Assembly: GCA_039566865.1 (NCBI GenBank)
Contig: CM076959.1
Span: 1,905,501 to 1,969,500 of the forward strand
Source: Aurelia coerulea
Taxonomy: Eukaryota > Cnidaria > Scyphozoa > Semaeostomeae > Ulmaridae
DNA length: 64,000 nt
Direction of reading: 5' to 3'
How positions within the stretch are numbered: position 1 is the stretch's first letter; each line of letters starts with the position of its first letter. The notes beneath the pieces are model-generated. The model did no database searches. It saw nothing but the letters and a program-made list of their open reading frames with translations, and was not told the DNA's origin. This document shows, one piece after another, positions 1 through 12,800 of the stretch. A program made the position numbers and the translations under genes.

Positions 1-3000
1 TGCTCTTCCAGCTTTAAGAAAAACTCATAGGCTTCATCTGAGATGTTCAAAAGACCATGAGTTCTGAATTGTTTCCCAGATGTGACATCAAGAGATTCTT
101 TGTAATTGCTTGTTTCTCTCAGTGCAGACTCACTACACAACATGCACTGGAGTAATTGAGATTTGACAATATTCTTCTTTAACCCTCTTCGTACTGGGGG
201 GGGGGGGCGTTTTTCGCCCCCCCCTACCAGTTTTTGCTGCATTACGCTAAAACAACAAGAGATATAACCACCGGTTCTGGTGACTTTTACTCAAATTTCA
301 TAGGAAATTAAATTCTTAACATTTCATTGTTCTATCTCTGATCATGTGACCACAGTAATACCATATTTGGAGAGTAGTCAACAAAAAAAAATCTTAAAAT
401 GTCCGTAGTTTTCGTGTCGTTTGCTTGATCGATCTCAAACATGCACCATTCGATTGCATTTGATGAGTACTTTCATTTGATATATAATTTATTCATATTT
501 GCTGATGTCAGCAATATTTAATATCTATGACGTCATTCACATTTATGACGTCATTTACCTAATAAAGAAGTGTCAAATATAAATTTTTTTAGTCTAATTT
601 GCTTCATCTTATTAATTTGATTCATTTTGAGTCTATATTTACCACATAAAAGGGCAGGACTGGCAAAAACCTGCGATGAAAGTAAATGCATGCAACAAAA
701 GGCTAGTTTAAGGCTAATTGTGCTAAAAATAGAAACTAAAAATTTTTGCAAAGTATGTATATTTGAACTATGACATGTTTCATACTATTTGAAACAAATT
801 TGGAGAAAATCGGTTGAGTGGTTGATTAAATAGAATTTTTCTGGTTAAGAAGGTATAAATTTCCCAATTTTCGTCAGTTTTTCGGTTGCCTAGCAACGAA
901 TCACGTGACTTATTAATTACCATTGTTATATTTGAATAGCCAATTGTCTAAAGAACAATAGGGGTAAGTCTTATTGTTATATCTTTTGTAGTTTTGGAGA
1001 AAAAGAGGGGGGGGGCGAAAAACGCCCCCCCCAGTACAAAATACCTAAAAAATCGCCCAGTACAGATAGGGTTAAAATTTGCCTTACATCTTTGTTTTCT
1101 GATGTAACATTAACAGTGATATACCTTCTGGCAGCACCAAGCAGTTTCTTTAGAGCCCATCCTCCAACATATCGTATTTTGCCCTTTTCCCCTGAAGTAA
1201 GATTTTCAAATGACTTAAAAGCACTTTCATGAACAGTCTCACCAGCAGGAGTTAAACTTTGCAGCATGAAAAGTGCAACACCAAAAACCAAGTCAGTGCA
1301 AACAGAGAAGTGTTCTATGGACATATCTCCCCTGTTTACACCAGTTAGTATGCTGAACTCCTCCAATAAATTTTCATCTGTAGTTAGACAAAACAGTCCT
1401 GCGCAAAAGCTTGTGAACTCCTGTTGTTTGATCCCCTTCTCGTCATTGTGTTTCATTAACAATGCCAATCTATGCCATTGAATTTTTAAGAATTGCAGCA
1501 AGTCATTTTCTTTCTTTCCTAATGATACCAACAGAGATTTCTGCTGTGACACAAGGCTATTTTCCATGAACAAATCTGGGTCCACTTTACCATCTTTCTT
1601 TATAACTTTGATGAAGTTATTTACCTCAAATTGTTCAGGAAATTTTAGAGCTATTCTATCCATATCAATATTTGTCAGAATGGTATCAAAAGATTTGTTC
1701 AATCCTTCAGATTGGCTTTCAATTTCTGATGAATCTTCTTCTACCTCTGTTTCTGATGTATCATCCAACATCTCAAAGTTATGGTCACTCCATTCAACAT
1801 CTTCAAGAGACAATGCATCTGTGAGGGCAACATACTCAAATTCTGCATTATTTCTGCAGCAGCTAAAATCTTGCTGCAAAGAGGTGCTTGTTCGTACTTG
1901 CAGATCTTCATAAAACTTTGTGACTGAGGCTGGTGGTGGGATTATTCTACTTATATTGAATCCTTTCAAACACAGATCCTCCTTCCTTCTCACTCGACTA
2001 CAAGCAACGTATAACTGGCCATGAACAAATTCATTTCCTGAAATCACCTCAACTGCTTTTAGGGTCTGTCCTTGAGATTTATGGGCAGTTATCGCAAATG
2101 ATGGCTTCAAGGGAAATTGCTTTCTAGAAGCAATCATCTTGCCATTCTTTTCATCAAAAAATGACCACATCTTTCTCTCTATTCTAACAACTTTATCAAT
2201 TTTGGCAAAATTGACAACAGGGCAGCCATCCTCCATCTTTAGGAACGTTCCTTGCAATCCATTAACTAAGTCCTTGTTGATGTTATACAAAAGCATCACA
2301 GGAGCTCCAACCTTCAACAACAACCTCTTATCAGCAATGCATTTCTTAAGGATCTTGGTCTCTCCTTCATCATTGGCATCAAAACACAACAACTCTTCTT
2401 TTATTCTTTCATATTGCAGCAGTGTTTCATAATAAATTTGCTCATTTGTGCAAACTATTTTAGTGACTTCTGTGTCATCCAACTTTGCTTGCAGGTATTC
2501 TTGTGCATACTGGGCATCCTCATCTGTACATTTCCCTTCGGCTACATTGTTTAAAAAGTTGATAAAATCCTTTTCACCTTGCCTCATTGTTTCTGATAAT
2601 AGGATGACATGTGGGAAAACACTCCTCCAAAATTTACATTCATAGATGAACCTCCCATCGTCAAAGTTACTTTTGACTGGAGGTAGCTGGAAAAAATCTG
2701 CACTCAAAAGTATTTGTTTTCCCCCAAATGGTTGACTATTGTGCATAGCCCCTCTCAAAATGAATTCTACAACTTCAATGACATTTGCACTGATTGCTGA
2801 AGCTTCGTCAACAACCAGAACATCGGCACGTATGATCTCTTCCAGTTTGTCCTTTCTTGCGTCTATGATGCTCAGGAGCGCATCTTTGCTCAACCTACAT
2901 GTCCCAATGCCTACAGCTGAGTGGAGAGTCCTTCCATTTTTGAACAAAGTTGCAGCCATTCCCGATGAGCTAGTGACCATCACTTCCTTCCCTCTTGCTT

Positions 3001-3127
3001 GCAAGATCGAAATGGCTCGTGAAATGGTAAAAGTCTTGCCAGTTCCTGCTTTCCCTAATAGCACCGCAATATGACCTCTCGTAGCGATGTGTATAAAGTG
3101 ATTCTGCTCCTCATTTACACGTTCCAT
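1..3127 (-). CDS. PIF1-type DNA helicase gene, split by a MITE and running off the window
   Basis: This is an SF1B, PIF1-like ATP-dependent 5'-3' DNA helicase. From the ATG at 3127 the frame shows an N-terminal N-x-EQ Q-motif, Walker A GKAGTGKT (residues 25-32), Walker B VVDEAS (about 105-110), the motif III variant SADFFQLPP, MRQ, AHKSQGQTL and YVACSRVR. An acidic linker and a C-terminal region of unknown function follow. The frame is open to 1072, then enters a piggyBac-like MITE (183-1071), where it meets a stop at 977. Beyond the MITE the minus-strand frame is open again for about 59 codons (182 to 1) and leaves the window. Removing the MITE and one TTAA joins the two parts in frame. The gene has no introns, which suits an element-borne or retroposed origin. 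Such helicases are often transposon cargo, so a host role is not assured. Confidence 0.88.
183..1071. mobile_element. piggyBac-like MITE with TTAA target duplication
   Basis: The insert is 889 bp and is flanked on both sides by TTAA (179-182 and 1072-1075). Both ends start CCCT reading inward, with CCCTCTTCGTACTGGGG on the left and CCCTATCTGTACTGGGCG on the right. Both ends also contain a G-run, CGTTTTTCG, C-run hairpin. Termini beginning CCC next to TTAA are the hallmark of piggyBac elements. There is no transposase ORF inside, so it is non-autonomous. It lies within the coding region of the PIF1-type helicase. Confidence 0.85.
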
Positions 3128-5016
3128 GATCGAACAAAATTATCACGATAAAATCAAGCAAAATTCAAGATAGGCCTATTCAACGCAGACTCGTACTTCC
3201 TTTTGGACCAATTTGCAGCGTAAAAGTGTCCAACTTGACTGCGGAGCACCTTCGCAAAATTAGTTAAGCCTTCACCAAATGTTTTGCGACTTCCAAAACA
3301 GGCCATGCTTGATGACATCTGGAAGCGCAATCATTTGCGAATAATTTGTGCCGATGTTACGGCATATTTAACAAGGGGTTGGGGAGATTGGAGCAGAAAT
3401 CTACGGCAAGGTTGGCGAAGTTTCGTCCCTATTCTTCTTTCTTCCTTCTCTCTTCTCCCGTCCCTCCTGCGCAGCCAATTGCTACGCAACTATAACACAG
3501 GGAAAGAAGGTACAAAAATGACCAACAGCAAGCACAGGGGACAAAGAAATACAATTTTTTATCAACAATTATTTCGAAAGATAATTTCTATTTTTAGCAA
3601 CGATTAATTCCTGGTTTCCCTGTGATTTGTTCCATCATTTCGGAAAAGGTGAAATGTGCTGTTTCATGCACCCAGCTAGACATTTCAACTACACGCTGAT
3701 TTCAACTTCAATTAATCGTGTTCAAACATTTTGCTTTCAGGAAGCAAGCTGCAATCTATATCGTGAGGTTCCTTTGAATCACACGTTAGGATCCTAAATT
3801 TTCGTTGAAATTAACTTCTTCCGAGGGTAGTCATAGTCTAAAGAGATCATGTAGAGTTTTATAACCTTTGACCTAAGACAGCTGGGTTCAGTCTAGCTCG
3901 TAAAGTTTTCCTAGGTCACTGGGTCCTGTTCGACTGTTCTCTCATTTCAAACGATGACTGCAATGAAAAAAACCCAGCAGTTAACAAATAAGATGAACGA
4001 GTTAGGAGCCAATACTTTGGAACATATATCAAACTGAAAATTGAGGGATATGAACCAACGAAACTATTTGGGAAAACTGTGAATTGACAACATCAAACAA
4101 TTTTGCAATGAGTCATTTGTTTCAATACCTTCATTCCTTGCTTGTTCTCTGTAGACTTTGTGGCAGGTTCTTGAAAGATGGGTTACATTTCATGACTACA
4201 AGAAAGTTTAAGTGATTACAGAATTTTCAACAAATCGGTGATATGAAATAAGTCAATAGGGAAGATTAAGCATAACCGATAGAGCTGACTCTAAACGAAG
4301 GCACGTAAAAGAAGAAAGTCCAAAATATATTTTTGGGAAAATGAACGCAAAGACTCACAGCTGCTGTCCAATTTGATGATCTTTACGGGTCTGCCTAATG
4401 AAAAGAGAACGGTTGAATTTAAATGAAATGCCAGAGAGATCCAATTTCGAAAGGAATATTGAACGAAACCACTAGCACTGAGGAAGATAATCATAATCAC
4501 TGTAAGGCCGAGAAGGCAGGGATTTTCTGTAACGAGTTCTACTCTTAGAACGGGCGATGATAGGATGTAGAACATGCATTCAATTTTCATTTAAAAGATT
4601 CTATTGGACTGCCTAATTATGCAACTGGAACCTGGAACAATTCATCGACCCGACAAATCTTTCAACCATCCCTTCCTATACACCCCATACACAGCCCTGG
4701 TTATCATTACTATTCAATTGTAGTATAAACACTACAGGTGCACTGACCAGAGTTACCATTGCCAATTCCCACAGATTGCTGAGACAGATACCTTTTTATA
4801 CCTAAAATGCAAATGGTTATATATTGAGACGTATAGTCGTAAGTTCAATTAAATAAAGTTTGAGTTTGTCAGCCAATGCCATGCTACTACCGAGATGACA
4901 AAAATTAGCATCTTTTATGCCAACAAACAGTACAAAGGTAAACAATAATAGAATTCATAAAAGCAATTCAAATACAAACAACTTTAAGCATGGTTACTAA
5001 AAAATGTTGCATTCTT
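3128..5016. other. No gene seen; upstream region of the helicase and intergenic DNA
   Basis: I see no convincing exon on either strand. The roughly 100-aa open frames here have no motif, no codon signature and no splice context. The stretch just upstream of 3127 presumably holds the helicase promoter, but I see no diagnostic element. Confidence 0.5.
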
Positions 5017-5334
5017 GCGTTGCTGTTTCTGCATTTGGGTTGGCCCCTGTGAACCAAAAATATTCACTGTCACTAAAATATAAAATGACAGTAATCCACC
5101 GTTTGTGAATCATGCAAAAATAGGCATATTTCAATACTAGTTACCAATCTAACTGAATAACACACTTACTTTTCGTTGCTATTTCTGCAGTTGGGTTGAT
5201 CGCTGTGAATCAAAAATATTCACTGTCACTAAAATATAAAATGACAGTAATCCACCGTTTGTGAATCATGCAAAAATAGGCATATTTTAATTCAATACTA
5301 GTTACCAATCTACATGAATAACACACGGCTTATT
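5017..5334. repeat. Direct tandem duplication, period about 156 bp
   Basis: Two head-to-tail copies share long identical tracts such as AAAAATATTCACTGTCACTA and GTAATCCACCGTTTGTGAAT. The copies start near 5017 and 5173. They differ by a few substitutions and a short insertion near the end of the second copy. No coding potential was seen. Confidence 0.85.
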
Positions 5335-5429
5335 ATATTCAACGAAACGAAACGAAACCGAACGAAACCAATACAATTTGTCTTTTTTCCATTCCCAAGA
5401 GGACGAAACAGAACGAAACGAAAGCAATC

Positions 5430-5690
5430 TGCTGCCTTGACAGCAGACATTGAAAAAGCATTCTTGCAGGTAAGCATCAAAGAGAGCGATCGTGATTTTT
5501 TACGCTTTCTGTGGTTTGACAGTGTGAAGGGAGATAATCCATCTGTTGTGCAGTATCGCTTTTTTCGTTTCCCTTTTGGATTGAAAACAAGTCCCTCGAT
5601 ATTAGGTGCAACATTACACAACAATCAGGTAAAGGTTTTAGGAGTCAGTTGGGACACTGAACTAGACGAATTGAAATTCGGTGCTTGTGA
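5430..5690 (+). pseudogene. BEL/Pao-type retrotransposon polymerase fragment
   Basis: The frame reads ADIEKAFLQVSIKESDRDFL, then a YRFFRFPFGL-type stretch, which matches the conserved finger/palm region of BEL/Pao reverse transcriptases. It then jumps from ATLHNN to KVLGVSWDTE, a motif that normally lies well downstream in the family. The part containing the catalytic YxDD is therefore deleted. The fragment is short, has no LTR nearby and is a dead relic. It is preceded by CGAAA-rich low-complexity sequence at 5340-5430. Confidence 0.75.
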
Positions 5691-5699
5691 TGTCCTTAA

Positions 5700-6067
5700 A
5701 AGAGTTAAGTTTGTTAAGTTCTTGGGGTCTCCTGTTGGATGAGCATCTTAGCTGGAAATGCCATCTTAGTGAACTCTCTAAGAAATTAGCTAGAACATGT
5801 GGAATGTTTTTCAAAATTAGGAATTTACTTCCATTAGATGTTTTAATTTGCTTGTACAATGCTTTGTTTCTGTCTTTCTTACAATATGGTGTTATTGTTT
5901 GGGGTCAAACATACGCATCATACATTGATCCAATTTTCAAATTACAGAAAAAAGCAGTTAGTCCTCTTCAAATGAACAGGTGTATCACCTGTTTCAACAA
6001 TTGCTTAAGACAGCTATATCGTCCATTCTTACCATTGAAATATGCCAGGGCACAAGGGACTGAGAGT
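5700..6067 (+). pseudogene. C-terminal fragment of a LINE reverse transcriptase (jockey/CR1-like)
   Basis: The frame reads LLDEHLSWKCHLSELSKKLA, followed by RNLLPLDVLICLYNALF and LQYGVIVWGQTY. This is the thumb/post-RT region typical of metazoan non-LTR retrotransposons. The RT catalytic core is absent and the frame ends after ARAQGTES. It directly abuts the BEL/Pao fragment, so two unrelated retroelements have been joined. Confidence 0.75.
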
Positions 6068-6070
6068 TAA

Positions 6071-7533
6071 AGAATTTGGGCGCGAAAGTCGGCTGCCAGC
6101 TTGTAGACCAGTACCTGTGTACATTACCTTCCTGGAAGAAACTTCATTGTAAACAGGTAATTTTTGTGTTTTATTTTCTTATTTTATTGCTTGATGAGAA
6201 AGTTTTATTCACAGACAGAGTGCTACACGAAATACTCATCTTGTGATCTCATCATCATCATCTGAAAATTTTCAAAGTTATATAGGCCTATATATGGATT
6301 TATTATATTGAATTATTATTAATAGGGTAATTATTAATACAATAGGCCCCCTAGGTGAGGTCCAAACAAAATGATTGACTGGACAAGGTAGGCCTGCCTG
6401 CCTGCAGCGGCTAGATAGGCCCCTATTTATTATCTGTGTGTTCTCACCACCAGATTTGTTTCAATTTACTCATTTATGAAAGACTAGGCCTAGCCTTTTT
6501 TGTGATCGCCATCATGTCATAATGAAGATTGCCCAAAATGAAAAATGTTATGAAAGTTAGTTGACGGAGATAAATAGCTAACTTATGAGCTACATATGCA
6601 GGTCTAAAATTAGCATATTGTATTTGATGATTTCAACACGTGCGTTCATATCTCTTCTTTAGGGAAGCAATTACCTGCATAGGTGTTTATTTGTCCTATT
6701 TATCGATTCCCTCTACTTAGCTCCAAACACAGCATGCCACAATTTTGCTTTCCCTTTTCTTCGGACACTGCACACAATTTTTGAAATTTAAAGGAAGAAT
6801 TGTTGAAGGCATTGATTCTGCATAAGTAGTGCGCTCATGACCAATATCAACTTCTTTTCAATCATAAAACGAACGTTTCAATTTGATCCCTATTGCCATT
6901 GAAATTAAACAAAAGAAATTCTAAAGGATAATGCAAGGACTGAGACGCCTTTAGTCTCCATTGCTAATGATTTTAGCACTACTGTATTGTGTGATAACCA
7001 AGGGCCATCAGCGGTTTCTCGGCAAAGATTCAGGATAGCCTTCAGCTATTTATATGGACTCAATTCCTTTAAGAAAGTAAGAATGTTCCTAAAAATTTTC
7101 CAGTATTCTTGAGAATGCCATTTCATCCATGTAGCTATTATCGCTGCAAAATAAAGTAGTAGACAAAAAGGCAAATTTGGTCTAGCTCCATCGTTTTTCA
7201 ACGGTTTTTGGGGTTGGTGTGCAATTTTTGGGACACCCTGTATAGAAACGTAAAATTACTCTACTGACACACAAAATCATAATGCAGCTATTGGTTTATT
7301 GTCCCAACCCCCACCCTGGGATCATAGGCAGGGCATATGTGGGATCATTCAAGTTTTTCTTGAGTGAAAATGAGCTATGCCCCTGCCTGGGGGTTATATT
7401 GTTCTGTGAATGGGAGGTGATAGCCGTTTGGCCCCGTTTGAAGCGCAGGTATGTTATGGGGAGGGGGGATAGATAGAACTCCTATTATTGCTGTGTATTC
7501 CATCGGGTTATCAAAACAGTGATAACACTAGAA
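6071..7533. other. Intergenic repeat-derived DNA
   Basis: I see no gene. The part at about 7143-7245 (GCTGCAAAATAAAGTAGTAG, then AGCTCCATCG and GGGACACCCTGT) is a diverged member of a dispersed repeat also found at 16398-16637 and 57484-57565. Confidence 0.5.
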
Positions 7534-7862
7534 TCCCCGGGGGGGGGGGGGTACTAAATATATTTTGGGTACGGGGATGTGCCATACGAAAGGGTATCAA
7601 TTCTCGCGATTTTGGTATAAGACGGCATCAATTTTCACCATTTTGATATAAGGAACAGTATCAATTTGCACAATTTTGTTATAAGGAACTGTGTCAATCT
7701 TTGCTATTTCGGTATAAGTGTCAGGTCGGATATACTTTTTCGGAAAATTGGTTTAAGGCCGGGTATACTTTTGGGAAAATGGTATAAGGAACGGGTAATG
7801 TTTTTGAAGCTTTGATGGCACGTCTCCGACTAAACCCTGGTCAAGTACCCCCCTCCCCAGGA
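7534..7862. mobile_element. MITE-like element with poly-G / poly-C ends
   Basis: The left end is CCCC followed by about 13 G and GTACT. The right end is AGTACCCCCCTCCCC, giving inverted termini. The interior is built of degenerate repeats of a TATAAGGAACNGTATCAATTT-like word. Elements of the same design lie at 18541-19005 and 35355-35836. No coding capacity was seen. Confidence 0.6.
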
Positions 7863-8441
7863 TACGATCATCCTTTTGCTCAAACAATGGTGACATTTTA
7901 GCCAGTTTTTTCTTATTCTTGACCTTTTCTTGACACCATGTGAGATAGGAAATAACGCTACTGCGCATGTGTCCTTAAGAAGTTGCGAGGGAAGCGAAGC
8001 ACACGGGGCAAAAAATCTTCAGTTATTGAGAGTTGAATTGCCTGCATGAGCCCTGCCTATCCTGGGGTGGTGAGTCAGGGCAATAAAAATGATAGCTACA
8101 TAAAATGATAAAATACCTGCTGCACTGAGGAATCTGCCAGAAATTTCATCACAAACAAGAATGAGGAACAACTTAAATGTCATACTTACAAGACCAAAAT
8201 AAAGTATGTATAGGATGAACCACCTTCAAGCATAGAGCAGCCCTTATTTGGAACTCTATATCAATATTGACCAAGTCAAAGGAAACTTATGAAACTTTCT
8301 AAAGAGAACGAAGAACAAACATTTCTGAAATTGAGAACATCAATTTTGGAAATGCTGTTACAATTTCATTATATCAAGGGGCAGAGGTGGAAAAAATGCG
8401 TGAACCCACGAAGCAGCTTCGCAGGAAGCTTGTTTGTCTAA

Positions 8442-8665
8442 ATGGAAGAAAAGGGAAGGAAAGGAAAGAGAGAAAGCAGAATAGAAGGAAGGAAAAGAAA
8501 GGAAATGATGAAGGGAGGAATGAAAAAATTAAAGGAAAAAGGATGGACACAAAATGGTGAGGAGGAAGAAAGAAGGATGGCGGGAAGATAGGATGACAAA
8601 GAAAGCAAAAATTGAAAACATAAAGAGACAGGAAGGACTAAAGGACAGAAAGAACAGAAGAAAAT
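8442..8665 (+). repeat. Purine-rich (GGAA/AAGG) tract
   Basis: About 220 bp of almost pure A/G on the plus strand, with irregular GGAAGG, GAAAGA and AAGGAA words. Open frames across it on both strands are compositional artefacts. It lies inside otherwise featureless intergenic DNA (7863-9820). Confidence 0.8.
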
Positions 8666-9820
8666 CAATGTTGGATTATGCTCTTTTCATTGACAGTTTT
8701 GTGATTGAAAGGTACTTTGAAGAAAGTTTGAAAGGTAATTTCAGCTCCTAGTGACTGAAACTTGCAATTTCAGATCAATGACTTTGTTACAAGACATCAC
8801 ATACATAGTTTTTGTTGATATGCGTAGGTTTAGGTATAGATTTTGATGTAGCAATTATGATTTGATGATTGAGTGGGGGCAGGGGTGGCACAAGAAGTTA
8901 TCTGCAGATGAAGAGTTTTGTAAGAGATGTGAAAGTAATTTTCAAGGCAAGGGTGAGATTCACTTCCTCATCAAATACCCTGTGCACTGCGTATGACAAT
9001 CTAAGGAAACTGTATTTGAATGTGATATTAGAAAACCTCAAAATGATAGAAATTAACTTTCTAAACATAGTCAAGAAAATACAAGAATGTAAGAAAAGTA
9101 CTTGAAGGAAGCATTCAACAGACATGAATTGAAATGGATAGTCCGCAACCAAGAACCTTCTAATTTTACTGCTTCATTTGCTACTATTGGCGTTGCTGTT
9201 ATTTTTACCTATATATTCTATTTTTTATTGTTATTGTTACATTTATTTTTAAAACATGTACCAGATGGCATGGGTATTGTTGTGTTGGAAAAAATAACTT
9301 TTGTGATCTCTTTTGAAAAATCATACAATATGCCACTTAACAAAGTTGTATTTCAAATATCACTTCTTGTTGTAGATCTCCTTTGAATCATATAATGGCA
9401 AGTGTAAGTATGAAAAGTTGTATATCAAAAACCATTTATCATAATTATGTAAAAGGTTTATTCATGTATTTCCTCTAAGGCTTGCACAAAGTTGATCAGA
9501 ATGCAGCATAAAGAAATCTTGACATCTGTAATGATAACAATGCAAGGAAATTCAAGCTTTTGAGCATAATTTGATTTTGTACAGTAGACCTCTAATGTAC
9601 CATGAAAAAGTTTGTTAAACTTTTTGCCTGAATTTGTGGTAATTTCTTTTTAAGGCACAATGTTTGAAACTGTCTGTAAAATTGATAACCTTGTGAATAA
9701 AAATATGAAAAACTCAAACTGACTGCTCATATTTTCTATTTGGCTTGTCCTAAGTTTCTACTCTACGAGAGCCCTTCATGTTTGTGATATTGATATTACT
9801 GAAGTTTATGATTAAATTAG

Positions 9821-12800
9821 GCATTCAGGTCTTGTCCAGCTTGCAGTAAAGGTCAGGCAATAAGCAGAAGACGATGCGTAGAGTGTGGCATAAGTTTTAG
9901 AAAGAAGGTGACAACAGATGAGCTTGGGGAGAGGTATGAAAAGTCGGCATTCACCGACCTGAAGAAGATCTTGAAAAAAGAGTAAGTATAAGCCGAGTAC
10001 AACGTGCTTTTGATTTTGTAAAAAATTTGAAATGATTAAATTGCTAAACTCTAAGAAATTGAAACCAGGAAAGCACTGTAATATAACATGGTACATCCAT
10101 TGCATCAAAACTCCGTTGCATCCAAAACAGAGATAAATCCGATGCTCTTTATAAGACAACTTAGTGAAGCTAAATGAAGCTCTTCTATTTGTATTGCAAA
10201 TGCTTGGATACCAAATGCTTGAACTCTTTATCGAGTATCAACTGTAGAAATACAACTGAAATTGGAAGTTGCTGATAATCATGAACATTATTTGTTGTAC
10301 CACTAGGTGAGCCAGAAAGAAGTTCCGCTTTCGAAAATTCATAGCGACTAGAGTACTTGACAGACTTGAATAATTCTAATTGTAGTTAATGGCAAAAAGC
10401 CAAACTATTTCTGTGCTTTTTCTCACATTTTTAAAGTCCTAAAAATACTGCAGAATGCAGAATCTTGGCTGCAGAATGTCTGAAAAAGTGCCTAAAACAC
10501 TTGAAATCGTAAGGGCAGAACAATACCCAAGAGCACTTCCAGCACTTCATTGCATTGTATTAACAATTACTGGAGATTTTGTTCAAGTTGATAAGTCAAA
10601 TTTGCATACCTTTTCACTGCTCATCAAAACAAGTGAAAATTCTTAGAAATACATCAATTTCTCGGCCATCAAACAGAATTTGATTGATTCCAATCGGTCT
10701 GGTACTCTTTGTGCTATGAATTTTCAAAAATGGGGACTTTTTTCTGGCTCACGTGGTTGTTATGATAATTATTAAGATGTATCATTCCTTTTGAAATGCA
10801 CCAGATTTCTAAAAGAACATAGGATTTAGAACAAAGATTCTTCTGAATGGGATTTCTAGAAAGCGAGAATCCTCTTGTAGCCTGTGTCTCCCACTTTTAT
10901 GATGAATTTTAGCGGAAAACTATCAATTTTTAACCATTTTTTGCAAATTTCAGCGAAACCCCACCCATGTTTATGGATAATCTGCCGAAAAAGGACACTT
11001 GTTCAGAGAATTTTGGACCCAAAAACCCATCCATAACGTTGGCATATACCCGTACCCTGAACATGTTATGTACCCCCCTCCGCATCCCAGACCCCAGTTC
11101 CGAAAAGAAAAGGGTCTGGAAGACAGGTTACCCTCTTTCTCCCAGCAGATTGTCATTGATTATTTTCCACTTAGATATATAGTTGATTGTAGAAGGTTTA
11201 TCAAAATCACGTTATTCTAGGCTGACATTCTTTATGCCAAGAATTGTGAAGTCATCATAATTGGATTAAAGAAAAACGGGAAGAGGAATTCTTTTTGGTC
11301 GTACAGCCCTGCTGAGAGTCTTGGGGAGAGATTCCTGAACGATGAGACAGGGCTGTGCGCACTTGATCTATTTCAGGAGTACATGCGTGAGAAACTTAAA
11401 GGTTGGTTCCCGCAATCAAAATGTTCGTTATTTATAAGAAACTTGGATTAGCCCATGGCACTAATACTCTCTTAACTTCACATGACACTTTGCACTTTTT
11501 AGTACTGAAATTGTCTTAATTTGTTTCTTAACGTGGGGGTGCATGAATTATGATGTCGTTTCTACCATTGCATTGCCGCATATTTTTGGTGACAAAAAGT
11601 ACACTGTTTACGAAGTGTTGTATATAATTCAATACACAAGAACAAAGGTTCCACGAACATTTTGCCATGTTATTCTTAAATTTATGTCTTGAAAGGTTCT
11701 TATTTCAAACATAAAGGGTTTCATAAAGTTGCATCATACCTTTGCATCATACAAAAGTACAACATGGTGCTCTTGTAGCTATACCAAATGAGTTGGTGTT
11801 AGTATGAGGAAGCCTTCCTACCGTTCAAGATTGTGTCTCATCAAATTAAAGATTTGGAATTGAATTGTACTTCCACCGTGTGATATACTACAATTCCTTC
11901 GTAGATAAAACTTCTGCTGTCGCAAGGAATAATAACGGTTCGTTTTATAATTTAGTATAATTTTTTTAAGAGAAACAAATATATCGCTTCATCATATCCA
12001 ATTCAAGATTAGGAATTGAATCTTACTTCTATTTTGTAATATATAAAAATTTCTTTCATATATGAAGATGCCACCGTTACTTTGAATAATAACGGTTTGT
12101 TCCAAACATTTGTTATTATTATCTCCATGAGAATGATCTATGTTTCACTGATCATTTCATTCGGAATATATCAATTTTAAGATCAGGAATTGAATTTTAC
12201 TTCGACCTTTTAATATATGAAAATTTCTTTCGTAGATGGAGATGCCACAGTTACTATGAATAATAATGGTTTGTTCCAAACATTGGTTATTATTATCTTC
12301 ATGAGAATTATATATGTTTCACTGATCATTTCATTCAGAATATATCAATTTGGAGATTAGGAATTGAATCTTGCTCCTACCTTTTAATCTTTTAATATAT
12401 GAAAATTTCTTTCGTAGATGGAGATGCCACAGTTACTATGAATAATAATGGTTTGTTCCAAACATTTGTTATTATTATCTCCATGAGAATGATCTATGTT
12501 TCACTGATTATTTCATTCGGAATATATCAATTTTAAGATCAGGAATTGAATTTTACTTCTACCTTTTAATATATGAAAATTTCTTTCGTAGATGGAGATG
12601 CCACAGTTACTATGAATAATAATGGTTTGTTCCAAACATTTGTTATTATTATCTTCATGAGAATTATATATGTTTCACTGATCATTTCATTCGGAATATA
12701 TCAATTTCGAGATTAGGAATTGAATCTTGCTCCTACCTTTTAATCTTTTAATATATGAAAATTTCTTTCGTAGATGGAGATACCACAGTTACTATGAATA

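Noticed and set aside
4291..4590. A 99-codon minus-strand open frame with some hydrophobic segments
   Set aside because: No recognisable motif, no splice or promoter context, and composition like the surrounding AT-rich DNA.
8438..8751. Open frames on both strands over the purine tract
   Set aside because: Explained by biased composition (few stops in A/G-only sequence).
10455..10646. A 63-codon frame as the missing exon between 9981 and 11221
   Set aside because: It lies inside the foldback element at 10304-10755 and lacks suitable splice borders.
9821..11401. Direct splicing of exon 9821-9981 to 11221-11401
   Set aside because: The first ends in phase 2 and the second reads in phase 0; joining them gives an early stop, so at least one exon must be missing.
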